Below are positions 1 through 5,675 of a stretch of DNA of 7,144 nucleotides, piece after piece (within the stretch, counting starts at the first letter, position 1; every line of letters begins with the position of its first letter). The notes under the pieces were generated by a model, which searched no databases, was not told the DNA's origin, and worked only from the letters and a program-made list of their open reading frames with translations. This stretch comes from Oscillospiraceae bacterium. Its GTDB lineage: Bacteria > Bacillota > Clostridia > Oscillospirales > Oscillospiraceae. The position numbers and the translations under genes were made by a program. Location of the stretch: the NCBI GenBank assembly GCA_029009035.1, contig JAQXJQ010000190.1, positions 1-7,144 on the forward strand. The letters are read 5' to 3'.

Positions 1-1
1 A

Positions 2-352
2 AAGAAGCGTCCCGCCGTTCTGGCCACCGACGGCACCATCCGCACGGGACTCTACCAGAAGGAGTGTGCCGCTCTGGGCATGGAGGCCGTTGCCCCCGAT
101 GAGGAGACCCAGAAGCTGGTCATGTCCATCATCTACGACGAGATCAAGCAGGGGGAACAGGGCAGCCGGGAAAAGTTTGCCCAGATCGACCGCGCCGTCC
201 GCGCCGCCGGCTGCGACAGCGCCGTGCTGGCCTGCACCGAGCTGTCCGTCTTTGCCACCTACCATGCCCTCCCCTCCTTCTATCTGGACGCCATGATGGT
301 GCTGGCGGAGCGCTCTGTGGAGATCTGCGGCTATCCCTTGCGGACGATCTGA
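2..352 (+). CDS. Aspartate/glutamate racemase family protein, C-terminal part (5' end outside window)
   Basis: The first 116 codons seen are the C-terminal domain of a cofactor-independent amino-acid racemase of the Asp/Glu racemase superfamily, which interconverts L- and D-amino acids using two cysteines. Visible marks are an ATDGTIRTGLYQ stretch near the window start, as in aspartate racemases, and the second-cysteine motif ACTELS with its Cys codon at 233-235. The domain that carries the first catalytic Cys lies upstream of the window. An ATG at 80 opens a shorter reading frame, but homologous sequence continues upstream of it, so it is not the start. The stop codon lies inside the Shine-Dalgarno region of the next gene, a Mur ligase. 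This suggests coupled translation and a supply of a D-amino acid (D-Asp or D-Glu) or a cell-wall role. The family is clear; the exact substrate cannot be told from this fragment. Confidence 0.88.
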   Translation, partial: KKRPAVLATDGTIRTGLYQKECAALGMEAVAPDEETQKLVMSIIYDEIKQGEQGSREKFAQIDRAVRAAGCDSAVLACTELSVFATYHALPSFYLDAMMVLAERSVEICGYPLRTI

Positions 353-356
353 GGTG
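351..356 (+). promoter_or_regulatory. Shine-Dalgarno site that sets the MurE-like start at 363
   Basis: GAGGTG overlaps the racemase stop codon (TGA, 350-352) and lies 6 nt before the ATG at 363. It excludes the GTG at 354, which is part of the site itself. The overlap with the stop codon fits translational coupling of the two genes. Confidence 0.75.
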
Positions 357-362
357 TTTGCC

Positions 363-1874
363 ATGCAACTAGAGTATTTTTCCCTGAAATGCTACTGTGA
401 GGATCTGGAGCGCTCCGGGCTTTTGGCGGCTCCCCTTCCGCCCGCCGGGGTTCTGGAGCGGAGGGTGGAGCTGGTGTCCTACAACTCCCGGGAGGTGAGG
501 GAGGGCACCCTCTTCATCTGTAAGGGCGCCCATTTCAAGTGGGAGTATCTGGCGGATGCCGGGGCAAAGGGCGCCTTCGCCTATGTCAGCGAGACGGCGT
601 ATCCCCAGGTGGACCTGCCCTGCATTTTGGTGAAGGACATCCGCGCCGTGCTGGCTCCGCTGGCGGTGCGCTATTACAACCACCCCTCGGAGAAGCTGAA
701 GGTCATCGGCATCACCGGCACCAAGGGCAAGTCCTCCACCACCTACTATCTGAAGTACATTCTGGACGAGTATCTGGGCACCCGGGGCAAGCGCTGCGGC
801 GTCATCTCCTCCATCGACACCTATGACGGCGTGGAGGAGTTCGAGTCCCACCTCACCACCCCCGAGCCGCTGGAGCTGCAGCGGCACTTTGCCCACGCAT
901 ATGAGCAGGGACTGGAGTATGTGGTGATGGAGGTGTCCAGTCAGGCGCTGAAATATCACCGCACCCTCCATACCCGTTTTGCCGCCGCCGCCTTTCTGAA
1001 TATCGGCAGCGACCACATCTCCCCCGCGGAGCACCCGGATTTTGAGGACTACTTCCACTCCAAGCTGAAGATCTTCGCCCAGACCGGCCTGTGCTGCGTC
1101 AATCTGGACTGCGACCACGCCCCCGAGGTGCTGGAGGCGGCCCGGGCCTCCGGCGGGAGGGTCATCACCTTCTCCCGCAGGGACGCTTCGGCCGAGGTGT
1201 ACGCCGCCGGCATCCGCAAGGAGGGGGCGGACATCTGCTTCCGGGTGGGGGAGGGGGATTACCGCCTCACCATGCCCGGGCTGTTCAATGTGGAAAACGC
1301 CCTGTGCGCCATGGCGGTCTGCCGCGGTCTGGGCATCCCGGAACAGTGCGTGGCGCAGGGCCTCATGAAGGCCCGCGTTCCCGGGCGGATGGAGGTGTAC
1401 TCCAACCGGGACGGCGAGGTCATTGCCATCGTGGACTACGCCCACAACCGCCTGAGCTTTGAGACCCTCTTCGACTCCGTGAAGCGGGAGTATCCCGACC
1501 GCCGCATCGTCACCGTCTTCGGCTGTCCCGGCAAAAAGGCCTTCGACCGCCGCCGGGACCTGGGGGAGGTGTCGGGCCGGTACTCCGACCTGGTGGTGCT
1601 CACCGAGGAGGACTCCGGGGAGGAGGACACCCTGTCCATCTGCCGGGAAATCGCCGTCCATGTGGAGGCCCGGGGCTGCCCCTTCCGCATCGAGCCCAAC
1701 CGGGGGGAGGCCATCCGGCAGGCGGTGCTGAGCTGCGATGGCCCCACCGTCATCCTCATCACCGGCAAGGGCGCCGAGACCCGCCAGAAGCGGGGCCTGG
1801 AGTACATCGACACGCCCTCCGATGTGGAGTACGCCAGGGCTTTTCTGAACGAGTACGACGCCGTCCGCCCATAA
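363..1874 (+). CDS. MurE-like Mur ligase, lysine-type subfamily with atypical substrate motif
   Basis: This 503-residue Mur ligase belongs to the family that joins an amino acid to UDP-MurNAc-dipeptide with ATP in the cytoplasm. N domain: VSYNSREVREGTLFICKG (about 38-55), close in style to streptococcal lysine-adding MurE. Central domain: P-loop GTKGKS (119-124), TTPEP (165-169), VMEVSSQ (188-194), DHISPAEHPDFEDY (217-230) and K234, at the position of the carbamylated lysine. C-terminal domain: DYAHN (358-362), FGCPGKKAFDRR (386-397) and TGKGAE (467-472). Where meso-DAP enzymes have DNPR, and lysine enzymes DNPA or DDPN, this protein has EDSG (416-419), so the amino acid it adds is uncertain. 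The ATG at 363 is preferred over an in-frame GTG at 354 because GAGGTG at 351-356 sits 6 nt before it, while the GTG lies inside that site. It follows the racemase gene with a 10-nt gap and is followed by a terminator. Confidence 0.9.
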   Translation: MQLEYFSLKCYCEDLERSGLLAAPLPPAGVLERRVELVSYNSREVREGTLFICKGAHFKWEYLADAGAKGAFAYVSETAYPQVDLPCILVKDIRAVLAPLAVRYYNHPSEKLKVIGITGTKGKSSTTYYLKYILDEYLGTRGKRCGVISSIDTYDGVEEFESHLTTPEPLELQRHFAHAYEQGLEYVVMEVSSQALKYHRTLHTRFAAAAFLNIGSDHISPAEHPDFEDYFHSKLKIFAQTGLCCVNLDCDHAPEVLEAARASGGRVITFSRRDASAEVYAAGIRKEGADICFRVGEGDYRLTMPGLFNVENALCAMAVCRGLGIPEQCVAQGLMKARVPGRMEVYSNRDGEVIAIVDYAHNRLSFETLFDSVKREYPDRRIVTVFGCPGKKAFDRRRDLGEVSGRYSDLVVLTEEDSGEEDTLSICREIAVHVEARGCPFRIEPNRGEAIRQAVLSCDGPTVILITGKGAETRQKRGLEYIDTPSDVEYARAFLNEYDAVRP

Positions 1875-1902
1875 ATGCTTTTTTCACAGGAGGAAGATGT
1901 TC

Positions 1903-1920
1903 CGCTGCAATCTGGCAGCG
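1903..1920 (+). other. Small hairpin in the 3' region after the MurE-like gene
   Basis: Perfect 6-bp inverted repeat CGCTGC / GCAGCG around a 6-nt loop, 22 nt upstream of the terminator stem. An AGGAGG at 1888-1893 precedes an 11-codon reading frame (1897-1932) that runs through this hairpin, but the 3-nt spacing is poor. No known riboswitch consensus was recognised here. It may be part of the 3' untranslated region only. Confidence 0.35.
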
Positions 1921-1941
1921 AAAGACAAGTGAATGGGAAAC

Positions 1942-1987
1942 CTGCCTCCCGGAAGCCTGTGAAGGGCTTCCGGGGGGCAGCTTTTTT
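1942..1987 (+). terminator. Intrinsic terminator of the racemase/MurE-like unit
   Basis: A 16-bp stem (1942-1957 with 1965-1980) has a single G-U wobble and a 7-nt loop, TGTGAAG. It is followed one base later by six T residues (1982-1987). It stands 67 bp after the Mur ligase stop and before the cysK promoter, so it separates two transcription units. Confidence 0.93.
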
Positions 1988-2002
1988 GACCGGACAAAAT
2001 TT

Positions 2003-2031
2003 TATTTACCCCTTGACTTGGTGGGTAAATA
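2003..2031. promoter_or_regulatory. Palindromic operator candidate over the cysK -35 box
   Basis: The arms TATTTACCC (2003-2011) and GGGTAAATA (2023-2031) are perfect reverse complements of 9 bp separated by 11 bp. The -35 hexamer of the cysK promoter lies in the spacer, so a dimer bound here would block RNA polymerase. The only regulator in view is the Rrf2-type gene at the end of the same operon, whose family binds dyad sites of about this size. Assigning this site to that protein is an inference; a CymR-like or other cysteine regulator is an alternative. Confidence 0.7.
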
Positions 2032-2041
2032 GTGGTATAGT
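2013..2041 (+). promoter_or_regulatory. Promoter of the cysK-iscS-iscU-rrf2 operon
   Basis: The -35 TTGACT (2013-2018) and -10 TATAGT (2036-2041) are separated by exactly 17 bp, each one base from the sigma-A consensus. Transcription would begin near 2048 and give a leader of about 60 nt before the cysK start. No T-box or riboswitch signature was seen in that leader. Confidence 0.88.
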
Positions 2042-2109
2042 CACGATACACACCAAAAAGGTAGGCAAAAGGACCGCCCGGACGGCCCACAGCATAGGGA
2101 GGCATTATT

Positions 2110-3042
2110 ATGGCAAACATTTATACATCTGCTGACCAGCTCATCGGCAAGACCCCGCTGTTGGAGCTGACGCATCTGGAAAAGAGCGAGCACTTGGAGG
2201 CCAGAATTCTGGCCAAGCTGGAATACTTCAATCCGGCAGGCTCGGTCAAGGACCGCATCGCCAAGGCGATGATCGACGACGCCGAGGCCAGGGGACTGCT
2301 GAACAAGGACTCCGTGATCATTGAGCCCACCTCCGGGAACACCGGCATCGGTCTGGCGTCCGTGGCGGCGGCGAGGGGCTATCGCATCATCATTGTGATG
2401 CCCGAGACCATGAGCGTGGAGCGCCGTCAGCTGATGAAGGCCTACGGGGCGGAGCTGGTGCTCACCGAGGGGGCCAAGGGCATGAAGGGCGCCATCGCCA
2501 AGGCGGAGGAGCTGGCCCGGGAGATCCCCGGCAGCTTTGTCCCCGGCCAGTTTGTGAACGCCGCCAATCCCGCCGCCCACAGGGCCACCACCGGCCCGGA
2601 GATCTGGGCGGACACCGACGGCGAGGTGGATATCTTTGTGGCCGGCGTGGGTACCGGCGGCACCATCACCGGCGTGGGCGAGTATCTCAAGAGCAAGGAT
2701 CCCGATATCAGGGTGGTGGCGGTGGAACCGGCCTCCTCCGCCGTCCTCTCCACCGGCGTGGCAGGCTCCCACAAGATCCAGGGCATCGGCGCGGGCTTCG
2801 TGCCCGAGGTGCTGAACACCGCGGTGTATGATGAGATCATCACGGTGGAAAACGAGGACGCCTTCCGCACCGGCAAGCGCATCGGACAGCAGGAAGGGGT
2901 GCTGGTGGGCATCTCCTCCGGCGCCGCGGTATGGGCGGCGGTGGAGCTTGCCAAGCGGCCGGAAAACAAGGGCAAGACCATTGTGGTGCTGCTGCCTGAT
3001 ACCGGCGACCGCTACCTCTCCACCCCCATGTTTGCAGAGTAA
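2110..3042 (+). CDS. cysK: Cysteine synthase (O-acetylserine sulfhydrylase)
   Basis: This PLP enzyme makes L-cysteine from O-acetylserine and sulfide in the cytoplasm. Its 310 residues match the usual family length. K47 in NPAGSVKDR is the expected Schiff-base lysine. TSGNTG (74-79) is the substrate-binding loop, GTGGT (181-185) binds the PLP phosphate, and S270 in GISSG lies at the pyridine-nitrogen position. The ATG at 2110 has AGGGAGG (2096-2102) 7 nt upstream. It is the first gene of an operon with iscS, iscU and an Rrf2 regulator. Its product is the substrate of the next enzyme, so synthesis and desulfuration of cysteine are linked. Cystathionine beta-synthase-like members share the fold, but the length and motifs favour CysK. 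Confidence 0.96.
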   Translation: MANIYTSADQLIGKTPLLELTHLEKSEHLEARILAKLEYFNPAGSVKDRIAKAMIDDAEARGLLNKDSVIIEPTSGNTGIGLASVAAARGYRIIIVMPETMSVERRQLMKAYGAELVLTEGAKGMKGAIAKAEELAREIPGSFVPGQFVNAANPAAHRATTGPEIWADTDGEVDIFVAGVGTGGTITGVGEYLKSKDPDIRVVAVEPASSAVLSTGVAGSHKIQGIGAGFVPEVLNTAVYDEIITVENEDAFRTGKRIGQQEGVLVGISSGAAVWAAVELAKRPENKGKTIVVLLPDTGDRYLSTPMFAE

Positions 3043-3053
3043 GGAGCAGCTTT

Positions 3054-4244
3054 ATGATCTATGCGGACAACGCGGCCACAACAAAACTGAGCAAAACGGC
3101 CCTTCAGGCTATGCTGCCCTATATGGAGGAGCTTTACGGCAACCCCTCCAGCCTGTACGCCTTCGGGCAGAAGGCCAAGGAGGCGCTGGAGGACGCCAGG
3201 GCCCGCATTGCCGCCTGCATCGGCGCGCAGCCGCGGGAGATCACCTTTACCTCCGGCGGCAGTGAGGCGGACAATCAGGCGATCCTGACGGCTGCCCGCC
3301 TTGGACAGCGCAAGGGAAACCGGCACATCATCTCCACCGCCTTTGAGCATCACGCCGTGCTGCACACCCTGGAAAAGCTGAAGCAGCAGGGCTTTGAGAT
3401 CACCCTGCTGGATGTGCACAAAAACGGGATCGTAACGCCGGAGCAGGTGGCGCAGGCCATCCGGGAGGACACCTGTCTTGTGAGCGTCATGTACGCCAAC
3501 AATGAGATCGGCACCGTCCAGCCCATCGCGGAGATCGGCGCCGTGTGCAGGGAGAAGGGCGTGCTGTTTCACACCGACGCGGTGCAGGCGGCGGGGCACC
3601 TGCACATTGATGTGGAGAAGCAGAACATTGACATGCTCTCCCTTTCCGCCCATAAGTTCCACGGCCCCAAGGGGATCGGCGTTTTGTACGCCAAACGGGG
3701 CATCCCCCTGGAGTGCGTGATCAGCGGCGGCGGACAGGAGCGGGGCAAGCGTGCGGGAACGGAAAATGTTCCCGCCGTGATGGGCATGGCCGCCGCGCTG
3801 GAGGAGGCCTGCCGGGACATCGACAGCAACGCGGAGAAGCTCATCCCCCTGCGGGACAGGCTCATCGCGGGCCTGGGGCAGATCCCCTATTCGGAGCTGA
3901 ACGGCGACGGAGAAAACCGCCTGCCCGGCAATGTGAGCTTCTGCTTCGAGGGCATCGAGGGGGAGTCTCTCCTGCTGCTGCTGGATGATAAGGGCGTCTG
4001 TGCCTCCTCGGGCAGCGCCTGTACCTCCGGCTCTCTGGACCCCAGCCATGTGCTGCTGGCCATCGGGCGGCCCCATGAGGTGGCCCACGGCTCCCTGCGC
4101 CTCAGCCTGGGAGAGGATACCACGCAGGCAGATGTGGAGTATCTCATCCGGGCGGTCACTGAGGTGGTGACTTACCTGCGGAGCATGTCCCCCTTCTGGC
4201 GGGATCTGGTCAGCGGGAAACGGCCCCATGTATTTTCGGAATAA
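3054..4244 (+). CDS. iscS: Cysteine desulfurase, IscS/NifS type
   Basis: This PLP enzyme removes sulfur from L-cysteine, giving alanine and an enzyme persulfide that is passed to the IscU scaffold and possibly to tRNA thiolation. It has 396 residues. Seen motifs: YADNAATT at the N terminus (3-10), FTSGGSEADN (65-74), EHHAVL with H99 at the cofactor-stacking position, D175 and Q178 in HTDAVQ, the PLP lysine K201 in SAHKFHGPKG, and the persulfide cysteine C323 in SSGSACTSG. This SSGSAC loop places it in the IscS/NifS group rather than the SufS group. It starts 11 nt after cysK, with AAGGAG (3041-3046) overlapping the cysK stop. iscU follows after 17 nt. The name nifS is equally usable, since no nitrogenase genes are in view. 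Confidence 0.96.
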   Translation: MIYADNAATTKLSKTALQAMLPYMEELYGNPSSLYAFGQKAKEALEDARARIAACIGAQPREITFTSGGSEADNQAILTAARLGQRKGNRHIISTAFEHHAVLHTLEKLKQQGFEITLLDVHKNGIVTPEQVAQAIREDTCLVSVMYANNEIGTVQPIAEIGAVCREKGVLFHTDAVQAAGHLHIDVEKQNIDMLSLSAHKFHGPKGIGVLYAKRGIPLECVISGGGQERGKRAGTENVPAVMGMAAALEEACRDIDSNAEKLIPLRDRLIAGLGQIPYSELNGDGENRLPGNVSFCFEGIEGESLLLLLDDKGVCASSGSACTSGSLDPSHVLLAIGRPHEVAHGSLRLSLGEDTTQADVEYLIRAVTEVVTYLRSMSPFWRDLVSGKRPHVFSE

Positions 4245-4261
4245 GAAATCAGAGGTGTAAT

Positions 4262-4693
4262 ATGGCTTTATACAGTGAAACGGTGATGGACCACTTCCGA
4301 AACCCCAGAAATGTGGGGGTCATTGAGGACGCCGACGGCGTGGGCGAGGTGGGAAACCCGGTGTGCGGCGACATCATGAAGATCTATCTGAAGATCGCGG
4401 ACGGCGTTATCACCGATGTGAAGTTCGAGACCTTCGGCTGCGGCAGCGCCATCGCCTCCAGCTCCATGGCCACGGAGATGATCAAGGGCAAGCCCCTGTC
4501 CGAGGCGCTGGCGCTGACCAACAAGGCGGTGGCGGAGGCCCTGGACGGTCTGCCCGCCCACAAGCTGCACTGCTCCGTGCTGGCGGAGGAGGCCATCAAG
4601 AAGGCGGTCAGGGACTACTACGACAAAAACGGCGTGGCCTATGACCCCGGCCTGTTCCCCGACTGTGACCATTGCGAACACTGCGGCGCTTGA
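4262..4693 (+). CDS. iscU: Fe-S cluster scaffold protein, IscU/NifU N-terminal type
   Basis: This 143-residue scaffold assembles Fe-S clusters from IscS-derived sulfur. The three ligand cysteines are C35 in NPVCGD (with D37), C60 in FGCGSAIASS, and C104 after H103 in KLHCS. The C60-C104 gap of 44 residues lacks the insertion of SufU proteins, so IscU is the better match. LPAHK (97-101) replaces the LPPVK that binds the HscA chaperone in proteobacteria, and no hscA or hscB is nearby. The C terminus carries three more cysteines, C135, C138 and C141 (CDHCEHC), beyond the usual scaffold fold. AGAGGTG at 4251-4257 precedes the ATG by 4 nt. It lies between iscS and the Rrf2 regulator in the same operon. 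Confidence 0.95.
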   Translation: MALYSETVMDHFRNPRNVGVIEDADGVGEVGNPVCGDIMKIYLKIADGVITDVKFETFGCGSAIASSSMATEMIKGKPLSEALALTNKAVAEALDGLPAHKLHCSVLAEEAIKKAVRDYYDKNGVAYDPGLFPDCDHCEHCGA

Positions 4694-4730
4694 TATTCCC
4701 CCCGTGGGCTTTGCTGCAATCGGCTGAAAA

Positions 4731-4737
4731 GGAGGAG
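4731..4737 (+). promoter_or_regulatory. Shine-Dalgarno site that sets the Rrf2 start at 4747
   Basis: GGAGGAG lies 9 nt before ATG 4747. The same reading frame is open back to an ATG at 4672 inside iscU, but that would add 25 residues unlike the Rrf2 family. The family's usual N-terminal motif, S-T-R-G-R-Y-A-L, begins two codons after the chosen start pair. Confidence 0.75.
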
Positions 4738-4746
4738 CGGGGGCCT

Positions 4747-5151
4747 ATGATGGTTTCCACAAGAGGGCGGTATGCCCTGCGTGTTATGATCGACATGGCG
4801 GAGCACAGCGACGGAAGCTATACCGCCATGCGGGGGATCGCCCAACGGCAGGGGATCTCCCTGAAGTATATGGAGAAGATCCTCCCTCTGCTGGTCTCGG
4901 CAAAGCTGGTGGAGGGGGTCCACGGAAAGGGCGGCGGCTACCGCCTTACCCGGGAGCCGAAAGACTATCCGGTGGGAGAGATCCTGCGTCTCACCGAGGG
5001 CAGTCTGGCGCCGGTGGCCTGTCTGGAGTGCGGGGCGGAGGCCTGTGAGCGCACCGCCGAATGCCGCACCCTCCCCCTGTGGCGGAAGCTGGACGACATG
5101 GTCAACGGGTATCTGGACAGCGTGACCCTGGCGGATCTGATGAAAAAGTGA
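4747..5151 (+). CDS. Rrf2 family transcriptional regulator, IscR-like
   Basis: This 134-residue DNA-binding protein is of the Rrf2 family, which includes IscR (Fe-S sensing) and CymR (cysteine metabolism). The N terminus STRGRYALRVMIDMA (4-18) and the winged-helix part with MEKILPLLVSAKLVEG (42-57) and HGKGGGYRL (59-67) are typical. Cysteines C92, C95, C100 and C106 (CLECGAEACERTAEC) lie where IscR has its cluster ligands, so cluster binding is plausible. ATG 4747 and ATG 4750 are adjacent; 4747 is the better spaced. It is the last gene of the cysK-iscS-iscU operon, although in many bacteria the regulator comes first. It probably controls its own operon through the palindrome at 2003-2031. 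CymR lacks such a cysteine set, so an IscR-like role is favoured; the exact ligand is not certain. Confidence 0.92.
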   Translation: MMVSTRGRYALRVMIDMAEHSDGSYTAMRGIAQRQGISLKYMEKILPLLVSAKLVEGVHGKGGGYRLTREPKDYPVGEILRLTEGSLAPVACLECGAEACERTAECRTLPLWRKLDDMVNGYLDSVTLADLMKK

Positions 5152-5174
5152 TATGACGCAAATCTGCCCATCAG

Positions 5175-5214
5175 GGGCTGCTGCAGAATGTTCGGTTCTG
5201 CAGCAGCCCTTTTT
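5175..5214 (+). terminator. Intrinsic terminator of the cysK-isc-rrf2 operon
   Basis: A perfect 14-bp stem (5175-5188 with 5196-5209) has a 7-nt loop, TGTTCGG, and five T residues at 5210-5214. It starts 23 bp after the Rrf2 stop. The T tract is also the first part of the repeat that begins at 5210. Confidence 0.95.
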
Positions 5215-5216
5215 GT

Positions 5217-5289
5217 CTGTCTCCGACGGGTGACTTTCTGTCCGACCAGAAAGTCACCAAAGAGTCGCATAAGGGCTGCCGCCCTTAAG
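5217..5289 (+). repeat. Left terminal inverted repeat with two hairpins
   Basis: The outer hairpin has arms GGTGACTTTCTG and CAGAAAGTCACC with a 6-nt loop. The inner hairpin has arms TAAGGGC (5270-5276) and GCCCTTA (5281-5287) with a 4-nt loop. The linker AAAGAGTCG leads into CATAAGGG, as does the reverse complement of the right end. Confidence 0.75.
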
Positions 5290-5550
5290 AAACCCGCTTG
5301 GCACCCTTCGGTTTCACGGGCCATCACCGGCGCACGAAACCGGATACAACGGCAGCTTCGTATCTGCTGCCGCACAGCTCGATGGCAAGGACACCCAGCG
5401 CCCCAAGATACCGCGCCTGAGTTGAGGCGTGTTGTGGGTAGGCCGGGCACCGAAGAGGGTAAGCACGAAGCGCAGCGGAGAAACCGCTTGAGACACTCCG
5501 CCCAAGACGCCGGCTTGAGGTCGGATCGTATCGTACTGCGTGGCAGGATA

Positions 5551-5626
5551 CATAAGGGTGCAACCCTTATGCGTGTTTTTGGTTTCTTTTTGCACGGGCA
5601 AAAAGAAACTCGCCCGCAGGCGAAAC
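5551..5626 (-). repeat. Right terminal inverted repeat with two hairpins
   Basis: The inner hairpin CATAAGGGT / ACCCTTATG (5551-5559/5563-5571) has a 3-nt loop. The outer hairpin GTTTCTTTTTGC / GCAAAAAGAAAC has a 4-nt loop, ACGG. TCGCC-CGCA-GGCGA (5610-5623) follows. Read on the minus strand it has the same order of parts as the left end, with diverged arms that keep their pairing. Confidence 0.75.
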
Positions 5627-5675
5627 AATTTCTATTTCTCCGTACGGTTTAACACCTTGCTTATCTCAGGGAGGC

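Larger units (their letters stand above)
5210..5626. repeat. Non-coding hairpin-rich element with terminal inverted repeats
   Basis: A 417-bp element with matching ends in inverted orientation. From the outside in, each end holds a GTCTC/GTTTC-type edge, a perfect 12-bp hairpin (5229-5240/5247-5258 left; 5582-5593/5598-5609 right), a linker of 9 or 10 nt, and a CATAAGGG hairpin. The core (5290-5550) contains further stems: CGGCAGC/GCTGCCG (5350-5356/5366-5372), CGCCT/AGGCG (5414-5418/5425-5429), and a long-range pair of 5303-5312 with 5449-5460 with a 2-nt bulge. Reading frames on both strands cross the hairpins and have no convincing start sites, so it is judged non-coding. It could be a MITE-like mobile repeat, a structured RNA, or an interspersed repeat of the host clade. 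Exact outer limits are inferred. Confidence 0.75.

Noticed and set aside
369..1661. 430-codon minus-strand reading frame
   Set aside because: Antisense shadow of the MurE-like gene, caused by high GC; the + strand has clear Mur ligase motifs throughout.
2042..2109. T-box or riboswitch in the cysK leader
   Set aside because: The leader is only about 60 nt, with one weak GC-rich hairpin and no specifier or antiterminator element.
1875..2135. 86-codon + strand reading frame between the Mur ligase and cysK
   Set aside because: It crosses a strong terminator, the cysK promoter and the cysK start, has no ribosome binding site, and its product resembles no known family.
3012..4229. 405-codon minus-strand reading frame
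   Set aside because: Antisense shadow of iscS, whose catalytic motifs are intact on the + strand.
4698..4743. CCCCCG / CGGGGG pairing across the iscU-rrf2 gap as a regulatory stem
   Set aside because: Only 6 bp closing a 33-nt loop in GC-rich DNA, which is expected by chance.
5314..5628. 104-codon minus-strand reading frame within the repeat
   Set aside because: It has no convincing ribosome binding site and reads through the terminal hairpins. Such frames are commonly predicted in interspersed repeats.
5188..5652. 154-codon + strand reading frame over the terminator and repeat
   Set aside because: It starts inside the terminator loop and runs through perfect hairpins; composition is arginine-rich and low in sense. 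Best explained as repeat DNA.
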